Source: Hirudinaria manillensis
Taxonomy: Eukaryota; Annelida; Clitellata; Hirudinida; Hirudinidae
DNA length: 64,000 nucleotides
Reading direction: 5' to 3'
NCBI GenBank assembly: GCA_034509925.1
Contig: CM067527.1
Location: 9,920,001-9,984,000 of the forward strand
Shown here: positions 43,483 through 55,562 of the stretch, in pieces
Layout: every line of letters starts with the position of its first letter
Position numbering within the stretch: position 1 is the stretch's first letter
Notes under the pieces: model-generated
What the model was told of the DNA's origin: nothing
The model's database searches: none
What the model saw: the letters and a program-made list of their open reading frames with translations, nothing else
Position numbers and translations under genes: made by a program

Positions 43483-44845
43483 TCCTCGGAGGGCGCTAAT
43501 GTTGCAAATGTTGGTCGGTTAAGAAATGCAAGCCAAAAGAAATACAAATGACCATTTGTTATTCTAGACGATCAATCTCTCTCTCCACTTGTCTGGAGCT
43601 TCCTACTTATAATTATACAACAAGAACCTTACTTGGAATGATATTTTGGAATACATTCAATTGTACACATCGAACACCTTCATTGTACACGTTCTGTATT
43701 TTATACAGGCATTCATATTGAGAAGTGAGGGATTAACTGGATGGAAACCGATTTCTAAAACGAAGACAATGTTGAATGATTCAAGAATGTTGTTCAATTG
43801 TTGCGCATGCGAAGAATAAATAGAGCTCATTATTCTACTACAGGAAATCTTGAAATTTTGGGACCCCTGATCTGGTGACTGAAATTTCGTTTCTCGCTAC
43901 AACTTCACGAAATCGAACTTTACACTCTTATTTTACATTCAGCTTGATTCGTACGCTAAATCCAGTTAAACAGTAATGCGCATTTCATCGCACGAGGTTA
44001 TTAACGTGTGTTGAAATTTAACCGAATGCGTCCTGCATTATGAACTCAGTTTTTTTGTAGACGCCTCACTTTCTAAATCGTCTGTTTCTGGCTGATTGTT
44101 TTAAAGGGCCGACCACCTAACAGCTAGTGATGTAAATAATCATCCTGGTTAACCCCTCATGCCTGTCAACACGTCATCCATCAACTCGAGCAAAATACTT
44201 TGACGAGCATCACGGTGTCGCCAAAAACATTAAAAACACCTTCCAGAAGACACCCGGTCAACAGACAGTCCTCATTAAAACGTTTTCAGATTGCAGACAT
44301 CATGTCGAAACTTCTCCAGGAATGCCATGTTAGCTCAAAGTGATCTCTAGATCTGGATGCATTTTCTTCTATTAAAACTAATTTTCATCTGATCATTTAT
44401 TGTTACTAGCTCAGCTAGACAGCTGATAATTTCGCAAGCCTTTACGAGCAAATGTCACGGAATCCCAATAGCGACAGATGATGGTCCACAGTCCAACAAC
44501 ATCAACATCTGACACAAACTTGCAAACTCCACAGCAGCCAAACACATGAATTTTGAATGCAATGTTACGTTAAAATTTGCAAATTTAGGCCGATTGTTAA
44601 AGCATAAAGACGTAAGCAAATCACGTTTACTTTAGGATTAAAAAAAAACCCCACATTTCTTTCCATATCTTCCCAATCTACCGAACATCGCAGAAGAAAA
44701 AAAAATGAAAACAGAGCCTGGTATCTGGTTAACCTCTTTTTAAGCTTCTGATTAGATGTCAAAAAACATTCCACAAGAATTATCTGTTCAGTCATCAACT
44801 TGTAGTTCCGTTCACAGGATGACCGGGCGTCTGCTACGATGGAGT

Positions 44846-46374
44846 TCAAGCGAGGAAGTAACGATAGAAAAAGGCTACTGCTGCTGCAATGGCAAGTGGA
44901 ATCAACCAGGATGTCCAAGACCTTGAAGAACGAAACAAAAACCAGGCACGTGTCATTAACTTGTGACTAACCCTATCGTAGATTTATAAGCAGTTCCATG
45001 GATAACATACTGATATGCATAGAATAATTGCATAGAAACAAAATTTTCCATCCAAATTTAGCCAAAAAATAAAATAAATTAATGAATATAACCACAAGTG
45101 GATGCAACAACCCCAAAAACACACACAAAGGTGGGTGAGTGCTACCAATAACCATGGCCATGATTACAATTCAACACCTTCGTGAACATTAGGGACAATA
45201 TGAGAAAATATATTCTAGAATAACTTGGAAAGGCAAAGCAAAAAAGCTAACATATCAGCTGAGGGCTGAGGGTTTATTTAGGTTTTGAATAAAACAAAAA
45301 AAGTGAGAAAATAAACTGAAGATCACAAAGGGACTTCTGGCAGATTGCTTGGAGATCAAAATTCCAGGTTCCATTAAAATATTTGGCAACCTCGTCTGAT
45401 AATGAACAAAAGAATATTTTGATTGGTGAAACACCCACACACAGATGATTATTTAGATAAGAGGTGTGACAAATATAGGGGTCAAACTAAAAATAAATAA
45501 ACAAACAAATAATATATAAATAGTAAAAAAATTTAATCACTTTTCAGTCTGTGACTCAGAGCCAGCAGGATGTAAACCCTACAATTTAAAATGCTTACAT
45601 CAAAACCAGAGAATGTAAAAAAAAACATTGCCATGTCACAAAAATCAACTTACAGTGCTTCTTATTTTTTCTCTATCCTCCTGAAATTTCAAAAATAATT
45701 GCAATCAAACAAAGCATAATGAAAATGTTGTTTTGTAAATACATATCAAGTAAAGCATATCATGAAAAATATGTCAAAGGCTACACAAAGATAATATGCT
45801 TTGTCTCAAAATAAAATATAAGATGCAATATAGGGGATCATATTTCCACAAAAACAAAAACATCTATTTCTCCAGAACATACCTCAGCAAGTGTACCTAT
45901 ATGATATTGTTTCATGATCTCTTTGGCATCAGTTGAGTGCCCCACATCATCAAATGCTTCAGTGGCATATCCACCTTTATATGAAATTTGATAACCAAAA
46001 ATTATAGCATTTTTTCAAGCCATTGTAGTGGTCACTAAAACTATTTGTTCGAAGAAAAATAACTCAGAAAAAATGACATAAATTTAAATTTTGAAACATC
46101 TCCACAAAAGCAATTTTTATACAAATTTTTCACACCTGCTTGTTCGAGCAAAACTTCCTCTCCACCGGGATGCTACAAAATTTTTTAAACAGAAATGTAA
46201 CAAAGTTGAAAGTCAAAAATCCAATTAATTAAAAATTAGCCATACGTCTTCGAGAAATTTTGTTACGTCGTAAACTTCGTTATGAATGGCGAGCCAACAA
46301 GATTTGCTGTTGTTATTCTTTTTCAATTCAGAAAGCTTAATCAACTTCGGACACTCTCCTTCACCGCTGGCCAT
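44846..46374 (-). CDS. cyb5: Cytochrome b5, tail-anchored microsomal type
   Basis: Exons (5' to 3'): 46374-46246, 46172-46136, 45974-45883, 45680-45654, 45578-45541, 44921-44846; 132 aa, typical for the family. The haem domain shows [22 protein letters not shown] with axial ligand His44, and DDVGHS with the second ligand His68. A short polar linker (exons 4-5) leads to a C-terminal hydrophobic anchor, [19 protein letters not shown], that would insert into the ER or outer mitochondrial membrane. It passes electrons to desaturases, P450s and similar enzymes. The fifth exon is small and its donor (AA|GTGATT) is weak, but frame and protein alignment both require it. Upstream in-frame codons lack an ATG, fixing the start. 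Confidence 0.9.
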
Positions 46375-46439
46375 CTTTTTACTAGTCAGCAAACTACGAG
46401 ACAAGCTGCACGCCCGACAACTAGCTGACACTCAAAGAC

Positions 46440-47111
46440 AGCGGAATTAAGTGCGACGAATACTCATGGTGTTTTTGTGATTTGTGCAAATGAACATTTA
46501 AAAAATTATATTCTAATTAATTAAATACACAATAATTATTTTAAATTAAACTGTGATTTGCAATGCAACGGATCCTAATAATTTCTTATTAAGTTAGGAT
46601 AATTATTATTAACTATAATCAACTTTCTTAGTGAAAACATTTCTAAATACATTCAAATTAATATCAAAATAATAGCGAGTTATATTTTTTTATTTGACAC
46701 TGAAAAATGAGTTTATCATCGTCTCATACTCGAAATTGTCATTAGCAGACGAAAATCCTACATTTATTTTAATTATAAAATTATATCACATTACAACTAG
46801 TTCAACAACTAAGAATAGAATAAATTTCAACCGAACATAAAATTCCAACAAAGTGACATGATCAATTAAGATAGTGGTCTAAATAGCATGATGTTTGAAA
46901 TTAATTCTCTTAAAGTTTGCAACCTTAGCTTAATTCGGCAGGACATTTCTGTGGGTACGAATACCTCGTAAAATAGTAACTTTATTAACCTGGTGGAAGA
47001 ATTATAGGCCTGGTTAGTTTAGACCAAAGACGGTATGCTAATTTATGGGTGTTGGTTCAATATTCTCGTGAAATATCGTTCGATATTTGCTTACGCTATT
47101 GATCAAAAGGC
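46440..47111. other. Divergent intergenic region, cytochrome b5 / stefin-1
   Basis: About 670 bases between oppositely oriented genes. AT-rich; a TATA box sits at the stefin side. Nothing else is recognised. Confidence 0.5.
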
Positions 47112-47119
47112 TATATAAA
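47112..47119 (+). promoter_or_regulatory. TATA box of stefin-1
   Basis: TATATAAA, 74 bases before the start codon, which fits a leader of about 50 bases. Confidence 0.6.
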
Positions 47120-47192
47120 GTACTGTAAACAAGACCTTTCCAGAATTGAGTTGCCGTTTCGCTGAATTGTGTTCGACTTCAATATTTTAAAT

Positions 47193-47705
47193 ATGTTCGG
47201 TGCTATGTCTCTTCCTACGTTATCTGATGCCGAAACTCAGGTCCTGATCGAAAAGGCTGGTAACTCGTTCTTAAAAGTTATTTTGAAAATAAAACTTCTT
47301 TATGTTTACTAATTATAACTTACTGAACAATTATTATCAGTTGAAGCCTCAGGTATCTTCGAGGATTAACAAGGAACTCGAAGTATTTGAAATCCTTGAA
47401 GCTTCTACCCAAGATGTCGCTGGAACCATCTACTTCGTTAAGGTCAGATAAACAATAACATCTAGTAAAAAATTACCATAAACATTTTAACAACTCTGTT
47501 GGGATTTTTTAATGCAGTTGGTTACATGATATTTAATGAATATTTAATGCCTCTTTAATTCACACAGGTCCATCTCGGGAACGACGAATGCGCTCATCTG
47601 AGAGTTTTCGTTCCGCTTCCATGCAATGGCGATGAACCTGAACTTCACGGCTTCGAGTATCCAAAAACCAGAGATGAACCACTTCATTATATTAACATGG
47701 ATTAG
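47193..47705 (+). CDS. Stefin (type 1 cystatin), copy 1
   Basis: Exons 47193-47255, 47341-47442 and 47568-47705; 100 aa. Cytosolic inhibitor of papain-like cysteine proteases (cathepsins). No signal peptide and no disulfide-rich tail, as expected of stefins. The N-terminal trunk has SDAETQ; the first inhibitory loop is QDVAG, matching QxVxG with Asp at the variable position; VHLGNDECAHLRVFVPLP forms the next strand and loop. Intron 1 has a GC donor (AAG|GCTGGT), whereas the tandem paralogue has GT at the same codon. The alternative GT two bases on would put a stop early in exon 2. The gene is followed about 1.8 kb later by a second stefin. Confidence 0.9.
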
Positions 47706-47817
47706 ATTTAACTTGGTTTGATTCAGAGCTTGTTTAAGATGGCCTGACATCTGACGATTTTTATGCTTTTGTTTGTTAAATTTTGGCTCGCAATTTAATA
47801 CACTGGCGTATCAAGGA

Positions 47818-47843
47818 GCGAGGCTCTATGCCTCGCGAATAAA
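47818..47843 (+). terminator. Stefin-1 poly(A) signal preceded by a perfect hairpin
   Basis: GCGAGGC (47818-47824), loop TCTAT, GCCTCGC (47830-47836) forms a perfect 7-bp GC stem. One base later comes AATAAA (47838-47843). The hairpin should place the hexamer beside a stable structure. Confidence 0.6.
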
Positions 47844-47859
47844 CTCGTGAAAATGGATA

Positions 47860-49439
47860 GTGATTTGGCTCTAGCATTTTTTTTTTATTATGTTACGAAT
47901 AATAAGTTTTATTCAAATATGGTGAATGTGTCCAATGAAGGTTGAAGCTGACTAGAAGTTACTTAAGGATATTACTTAGAGGTATTATACATGTGTTAAT
48001 TATGGGGACATAATTGGGAGGGAGGGGAAACAGCCTATCTGATTGAGTGACCTCCCCTGGATGAATGCCAAAAAAGAGTCCGAAAATCTGAAGTAAATTC
48101 CCCGGAGTACAAGTTTTATATCAGCAAACACACCGAGCGAATACTAAGTTAAGGAGATTTTTGTTCAATTTTTAACTTTTTAAAGGTCAAGTTTTTTTCT
48201 CAATATAATAAAGTAATTAATCAATAATTAAACAAGTTGGCACTGTCACCGAGTTTGTTTCTTTTTGGTATTTGTGCCAATTTGAGAAGAAATAATTAAA
48301 ACTTTGAACTGAAACCAGTTCTTTAACACCTTTATCTACAATAAGAATAAATTTCTTGTGTAAATTACTCCAATTTCAAAAAGGACATCAATTTTTCGCG
48401 AGACCGACAACACAACACTTATCTCGAAGCAATTCAACCTGCTCTTTCGTACCGTTTAAGTGCCTCTTAGTCCTTACTTTCTAAATACTGTTTCTGTTAA
48501 TCAATTTGTTATAACTTGGGTTTCGAAATTAAAAATGTATTTGCCAATCCAGTAAGTGTTGCTTCTAACAGAAACTAGATCCTGCAAGTAGGCCACGTAA
48601 ACAGAAGCAAAGTATCACAGCTGCCATGTTTCAAAGAATTGTTGCCGGAATTTTGTTACTGTTGCTCTTTTGTTGCAATTGGGTTATTTGTGACATAACT
48701 CCATTTATGCTTTGTGTTATGGGCCGAATTACATAAATATTATTATAAATTTATTACTTATAAATATAGTTGATTGTATTTATTATTTAGTAATAATTAA
48801 TATTCATAGTCTTTTTTATGAATATTGCTAGAGATCGTAATCCTTATTTTGAAATAAACAATACACTTGATACACCAACTTATCTCTTAATTAAGCATTA
48901 CCACAGATATAACAATTTAAATTAGCATTTGCTATTATTAAAAACAAACATTTTTATGAACCTTCTCTGAAACTCCTAATCGAAATATTTTTTAAATATT
49001 TGACGTTGGAAAATTTTACTATGTGGGGCTACACCATATGCATTTCACTTAAAAAATATAAATTACATATTCTTTTTCGAACCAAAACGGAATTATTAGG
49101 TTTTTATTTGAGTAACTCAATTCTCTAATTCTCTATTCATTTTGTCTAATCTCAGCAACTAATTATCTATTAATCATCTGCTAAATGTCTATATAGTGGA
49201 CTGTCACGTGGATGAAAGCTCACCCTATGAAAGCTGAATATTTCTAAGATAAGAACTATTGTAATGACATTGTAATATTAAAAATCAAACGAAGATAATT
49301 GCATTAATTGGCCATGTCAAATGATCACAAGCCCGTTTTTCTGCATAACGAACAAAGAAAGTATGCTAATTTTGAAAGCATTTGTGGGAGCTGATTCATT
49401 TGTCACATGAATATTGCACAATGCACAGAGAGCGCTTAG
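47860..49439. other. Intergenic between the stefin copies; nothing recognised
   Basis: AT-rich, no open frame of note and no extra stefin fragment seen. A weak TATA-like TACATAAA at 49440-49447 precedes the second copy. Confidence 0.5.
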
Positions 49440-49544
49440 TACATAAAGGCAGATAGATAAACAATCTCTGTCGAAGTTGCGGTAGTAGTTCCGGCTTGTT
49501 TTTGTTTTCTTTCTCGAATTTCCTCTTAACTTAAATTCGTAAAG

Positions 49545-50064
49545 ATGATGTGCGGTGGTCTATCCCCAGCTAGAGCTGCTGATGCCGAAACTCAAACTTT
49601 AGTCGATAAGGTTGGGCTTTGCTAGAGGATTAGAATTATTAGGTTTTTATTCGACTACAGCACAATCTTTCACTGCCGCAGACCATAGCTTATATATGAT
49701 CTTTGTTTTTCTCAGTTCAAGACTCAAGTGACTTCTAGAGTGAATAAGAAATTTGATGCGTTCACAGCTCTTCAAGTTGCAACCCAAGTTGTGGCTGGGA
49801 CCAACTATTTTGTCAAGGTCTGTTAGCAGGAATATGAAATGCAGTTGTTCATTGATTTTGAAAGATACTGGCAATATGATGCAATATCTCTTGAGTTATT
49901 GTTTGATGTTCTTGCACTTTTTGCAGGTACACCTTGGTGGTGATGAATGTGCCCATTTGAGAATTTTTGTTCCTCTTCCTTGCAACGGGGGTGAACCAGA
50001 ACTTCATGGCATGGATTATCCAAAGACTAAGGATGAAGCGATCACATATATCCAGCAGAACTAG
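49545..50064 (+). CDS. Stefin (type 1 cystatin, cystatin-B-like), copy 2
   Basis: Exons 49545-49610, 49716-49817 and 49927-50064; 101 aa; all introns GT-AG at the same codons as copy 1. The N-terminus MMCGG followed by AETQ is like vertebrate cystatin B, including the Gly that enters the protease cleft. The loop QVVAG is the canonical QxVxG, followed by TNYFVKVHLGGDECAHLR and the LPCNGG second loop. It should inhibit cytosolic or lysosome-derived cathepsins. A tandem duplicate of copy 1; exon lengths are 66, 102 and 138 against 63, 102 and 138. Adjacent Met1-Met2 codons leave the exact start uncertain by one residue. Confidence 0.92.
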
Positions 50065-50199
50065 ATTTCTTGTGTTGGATCAGGCTTGTACCTCTGGAGA
50101 TATTAATTAATAATGACATTACATTACATATTATGGTGATCTTGACTGTCCTTTACATTTTGTATCTGATTTCTTTTTGAACAATTAAAATTATTAATT

Positions 50200-51020
50200 C
50201 AATGGCAATGAAGATTTGTGAAACTGTCCTTAAAGAAAATAACATAACAAAATAAAATAACCTAATATAATAAAATGATGAAGAAAATAATAAAGTAACA
50301 TCTCAGAAAAAATATTAGAAAATGAAATGAATCAAGTTAAAATTATAAAATTGGATGGCTATGGATGGATAGACCTGACTATCCCGGATATAACCTACAC
50401 AAATAGGTGTATATATACTGATTACATTCAATACATTAAATCAAGGACTGTAGGTGAAGAATCACTGATATATTAATCAGTAATAAATAATCAATTGACA
50501 TAGTTTAATATATTTCTTGTTTATGGTTTTGTAGATGGAGGTAAACCTCTGTGGCTTGGTAGTTGTGACAAAATGACTTTGGTAGAAGTGGAAAGATACC
50601 TATTTCCTGGAAGTGTCTTGTGACAATTTGCCAAGTAATTCTTAAAATTTAGCTAAACAATGTTTTGTTGATCATGACTGTAGTGCATCAGCCTATAAAG
50701 TGTTACTTCAAAAACTGCCTTCTTGCAAACTAAATCTATGTACTTGAATATAATTTTATTGATACAATCTTTTTGGGCCAGAGATTTCTGGCTTACCACT
50801 AAACACTCAAATACTGAATGCAATTCCGTGGCTTTGAACAACAGCATCTTTGTTGGGTTCAGATGTGTTTGGGTCTCGTTGCTTTCATTAATTTGTGTTA
50901 AAGTTGAGTTTTTGAACCAAAGGCTGTTATCACTATTCTCAAGTGCTTTAAATTGTTCTCAGTTGAAATAGATCCAGAAACGCAGCATTGACTGACGTTA
51001 CAAGTTATGTTTTTCAAAAT
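50200..51020. other. Intergenic after stefin-2; nothing recognised
   Basis: Short open frames on both strands at 50650-50970 have no recognisable content. On the minus strand AATAAA at 51021-51026 may end the long 3' UTR of the glycosyltransferase-like gene. Confidence 0.4.
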
Positions 51021-51894
51021 TTTATTTCAAATAATTTATATGATGCAAATGTTTCATTAATATCACTGAATGCACAAAAAGAATGGACACGCAGGGAACA
51101 AACACACGTTTAAATGTTTAATAACCAACACAGCTCGTGATAAACTGCCTAAGGAACAATGTAGTTGAAGTTGGTAACACTTGAACATAATGTCATGATT
51201 ATCACCTCAAAGCATTCTAATGGATGAAGACCATAAAAAACTTAATCAAATGGCTCAATTTGAAGCATTTACCCCATCAAAAAGAATCACTCACAGCTGA
51301 AGTTGCATGGACTAAATGACCCAACATCTGGAATGTGTGGAAGGACCTTCAGCTAAACAAAGTTACGCCAATTGATATGAACGTAAAATTAGTGAACATT
51401 ATTCTCAAAAGATGGGTTTTTATTCAAGTGGCATCTTTTCACAAAAGGTAATTCTTATCAATGAATATATGCTTTTGGAAAATGATATCTTAAATAACTT
51501 GACATTTTCAGCAGATAAGTTGACGTAAGGATGAAGAAATGAAGCAAGATAGTTTCAGATCTTTGAAAAGACACGTAATTAGTTCTGCATGGAATGTTCT
51601 CTGCCTAACATCACTTTAATTATTAAACTATTTGCAAAAAAAAGATGATAAGGTGAGCTAATAAATGTACCTAATTTAATAAAATGAATGTAAATTTAGC
51701 AACAATTAAGTAAATGACATTAAAAAATAATTTTAATTAACATCATCCAATAACATTTAAAGCCTAATGAAATCAAAACCAGTAAAAGTAAAACTATGCC
51801 AAAAACTCAAAATGAAATTACAAGATTATTCCAAATATTTCAAAATATTTATAAACAGAAAAACTTAATTACAATAATAAGATAGTAATTGCAA

Positions 51895-54451
51895 TTAGTA
51901 ATCTTGAGGTGGAGCCAAGCAAGCTTCATTTTCTCCTTGTCTTTGCAATATTCTGATGTCCACCTTTCTCCCAATGCCTCTTTCATCATAAACCTTAAAG
52001 ACATTAAAATTAATAATACCCCTCAATAAATAAATAAGTAAATAAATAAATAAACAAATAAATAAATAGATTAGATAATAAATAAAAAGAAAATTTTTAT
52101 AAATTTTACTTTGGTTTTAACATTTTCAGCAAAGATAAATCAAAATAAACACTTGTACTTGGATTTGATAGACAGTGGATCATGCAATTAGGATTTCATG
52201 CAATTTCAATCAATGCTCTGATGTTACATAATAATAACCCAACCATATACCATAAAATTAAAGATAATCTAAAATTTTGGAAACCAGTAGTGGAGTAGAT
52301 TTACATCAATCACATCATTTTTTTATATTATTTAATGCATAATTTCTATCATAACAACATTCAAAATGATTTTATAAAATAAAAATGTAGCTCAACTTAT
52401 CAGTAAAAAGTATTTAAACCGATAAGTTGACACATATGGCTCACCTCTCCGACATGATCATAGCCATAACGGGGGACAGGAAATGGGAAGGAATTTGGCC
52501 ATCTGTCGCAAGAGATGCTGTCAGAGCAGTATGCATGGGATACAACTCTTGGCCAAATGTGCCCTTGCAGGAAATCCATATCTGAGAAGTAGTTTGATGA
52601 TCTGCCTCTCATGGCTTCAATCCAGGAACTGGGAAAGTTTAAAAAGTAAAAATGGCTCATCATCAAAAAAAAGATTTTTGATTGAAATAGTGAACCAGTT
52701 ATTGCCAAGTCATCAATATGACTTTCAAGTTCTAGTGGAAATAAGTCAGTGATATCAAATGTTAAATTAAAATTTCAATGAATAAGAATGACTTATCAAT
52801 CATGGTGTCTCTTTGAACACTATATAAATCAATATTAAATAAAGTTGAACATAAATGGACACTAATCCAACAACAGCAAATTATATAAAATCACTCACAA
52901 ATGTAAATAAAAAAAACAGCACAGTGAATTAATCACTAAGATATCTCATATCTCTCACCTTCTCAAGATGATTCTCAGCTTATGAGATACACCGCCCCAC
53001 ATTCCTCCCGAAACTGACTGTCCGGCGTGACTCGGATGATCTCTGGTGCACTGGAAAGCCTGGCCTGACCTCATCCATGCGAGGACTGAGGCAAAATCTC
53101 TCTTGGTTAATCTTGAGTCACAGTCCCTAACAATGAATCTATCCACTGAGGGGTCGTCTGCTATAAGGAACCTATTTTGATAAAATTCTGATACTAAAAT
53201 AATAGAAAAATAAGTAAAATAATGTATTAAAAGTGACTTTATATTGAAATATTTGATATCATAACGAATTATATAATCTAAATCACCCATCGAATGATGC
53301 CTAGCAACTTGCCTCCACATCATGGGTGGTAGAAAATCCTCCTCGGGAACGATGTAGTGGATGTCTGCACCGAGATTCCTCAAGTTGTTGAGGGTCTCTA
53401 GAGGAACTTGTCCATATTTGGGATTTTTGGTCAGAGGCGACTCAACATAAAACCTTAACTTCCAGCCTGGGAAGTTTTTCTTCACCAATTTGGCATTCTC
53501 CACAGCTCCCACCATGTAACGTGCCTCAGACCCGTATAGGGACATGGAAACGATCCTGACTTCGTCCTTCAGTTGAGAAGCATTTTTGGGTCTCAAGGTT
53601 CCATATAAAATCTCATCCCTTGATAACTGATCCCTCTTGACTCCCAGGATTCTATGATCCTTAACAGAAGAGATTCTGAAACCAAATCCTCTACTTGACA
53701 CATTTCTGTGAAATGGATCTTCAGCATCTGTGAGAATTTCAGTATGATTTGAAGACTTTTTGAAAGGAACTTGTTCGGTAAAGCCAATATTCATGAAGTT
53801 TGAATCTGCTGCAAAGACATCTCTATCTACTTCAAATCTTGAGGTAAATCCATTAACCCGATGGGCTCCTTTAGGATGATATTTGCTTTTTTGATGGAGA
53901 CGAGTGGTGGATTTTGTTAAATTAAATTTAGAAAACTCTTTGGAATTGACAGTAAAAGATGACAAATTCGTTCTATTGTCATAATTTCTTGGAAATGAAC
54001 TTAAGCGACTCTTATATCTATCTTTAAATCTTTCCAAAGTGTGACTAGCACTCCTTTTCTTAGGCATAAGTTTATGGTTACTTGCTGCTTGTGATTTATT
54101 GATATTTCTCCTAGAGGTGCTTAATTCTGGTGCAGATGAGGTTGTTTCGTAAGTAAAATCATTAACTGTAGTAGGAGACATAGAAGCTTGTTGAGCATCG
54201 TTGTTCCTCGCAATTTCTCGGTGTAGTTTTATACCTTGAAAAAGATTTCTGGTGTTAATAATGGTTTTATTAGACAGTGGTTTTAAGGGAATTTTGACGA
54301 CTTCTTCTATCTTATCGTTTGCCTCATATCCCCCACTGGGATTACTGTAAAAATATAAAGTTTGGAGAATGAAACCCAAGCTCAGGATCGTTAATATTAT
54401 GATAAAACGCTTCCTCAGTTTCATAGTTTCGTATATTTCCACCAAAACCAT
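51895..54451 (-). CDS. Type II membrane glycosyltransferase-like protein, family not identified
   Basis: Exons (5' to 3'): 54451-53313, 53171-52959, 52628-52445, 51993-51895; 544 aa. A short cytoplasmic end and one membrane anchor (about residues 16-35) precede a long Ser/Lys/Asn-rich stem with many N-glycosylation sequons, then a globular domain from about residue 296 (VRIVSMSLYG...), as in Golgi enzymes. The most conserved-looking part is MMWRFLIADDPSVDRFIVRDCDSR, with a DxD-like Asp396-Cys-Asp398 that could bind a metal-nucleotide sugar, followed by CTRDHPSHAG and GGMWGG. Cysteines cluster near the C-terminus. Intron 1 has the consensus GC donor AG|GCAAGT (53312) and is 141 nt, open in frame, so unspliced RNA would add 47 residues. 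The function is inferred from architecture only; the start could be Met1 or Met10. Confidence 0.75.
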
Positions 54452-55378
54452 GTCACGAATTCATCGCAGTGTCGCAAGAGTCATCGCAGCATTAGGGAAC
54501 ATCTTTATCAACAAGGTAACTAATATAGTTCAGCTTAATCAGCAGCAGCACTGGAGACTATTTTTAAAATAGAAAAATATTAAGTATATAAAAATTTGAA
54601 AAAAGACTGTTGTATTTAATAATTCGTATATTTATTCGTTCAAATTATTAAAGGAACTCAACGACAAAGTTTTGAATGCCTTAAAATGCAATTCAAAAGC
54701 TCGCAATTGTCGAAGTTATTAAAAAGTTAACAAAATAATGGTATAATTTTTAACAACCATAATTTTGAATAGACAGAAAGTCTATGAAGGCATATTACAA
54801 AGAAAGAGCTGGATATTCACCCTTTTCTGTTGTACTTCACTTAGAGGCTTAAGTATATATATTTACTAGTAGCTACTTTTCTAGAACTAAATGTTCCGAA
54901 TTAATTGTTGAGTTAGTTTCGTTACGATTATTAATGACAATTAGGTTCTATTTAAATTTTCTTACCAAAAAAATATTATTAACATATTTATTTTCAAACA
55001 CGATATTAAGAGATTAAAACATTTAAGCATTGTTAAACTTTGCACTCAATGCATAGTACAAATAGAAACTATAAATCATATTAAAATTATAAAAGAGTCA
55101 AAGTAGATGTTGTCGCTATTGTTACTACTGCAATTGATAGTTTAAGCAAATGGCATGCTATTGCATAATATTATAAAATTCTATTTAAACTTTAAAATTT
55201 GAATTGATTACATTATTAATTAATAAAATTAATAAGAAATAAATTTTCGGTAAAAAGGTAGAGAATGGTAGAAAAAATCAATGATGATTAGTTTCGTGAT
55301 TCAATGTCCACCATCAATAAATTCTGCTCCAAATTCTGTTCACGACACAATGGCAGAACCGATCAGCTGCAGACTGAT
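54452..55378. other. Divergent intergenic region before the channel pair
   Basis: AT-rich, about 0.9 kb between a minus-strand and a plus-strand gene. No gene recognised. Confidence 0.5.
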
Positions 55379-55398
55379 AAATGAATGTAGTGCATTGT
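55379..55398 (+). promoter_or_regulatory. Shared upstream block of channel copy 1
   Basis: AAATGAATGTAGTGCATTGT, about 165 bases before the channel start, closely matches a block at 58618-58638 before copy 2. Surrounding sequence differs, so the match may be a conserved control element or residue of the duplication. An AATAAAAG at about 55488 could serve as a weak TATA element. Confidence 0.4.
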
Positions 55399-55562
55399 CC
55401 CCATTGTCACTCGCTTGGAAAATGTTTCTCATCGGAAAATGGGACTAATCCATTTTTTCATGGCAACCATGCCGCGCAATCAGAAACAAATAAAAGCAAC
55501 GAGCAATGAGTGTCAGTAGAAACTCGCAAAGTATATCAGGTTCGCTTCGTGTATTTTACAAA

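Larger units (their letters stand above)
41640..44395. other. Intergenic between methyltransferase and cytochrome b5 genes
   Basis: Mostly featureless AT-rich DNA. It contains the H2B pseudogene fragment and tRNA-like element described separately, and a GC-richer patch at about 44100-44340 with an open plus-strand frame that I could not identify. On the minus strand AATAAA at about 44396-44401 may end the cytochrome b5 message. Confidence 0.45.

Noticed and set aside
44100-44340. Plus-strand frame reading AKYFDEHHGVAKNIKNTF and ending in TAG
   Set aside because: Composition is coding-like but no family is recognised, there is no convincing start or splice partner, and it lies in the 3' flank of cytochrome b5.
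45541-45578. Considered leaving this mini-exon out of cytochrome b5
   Set aside because: Without it the frame from exon 4 to the membrane-anchor exon does not match; with it the phase and the Lys-Ser-Trp junction both fit, so it was kept.
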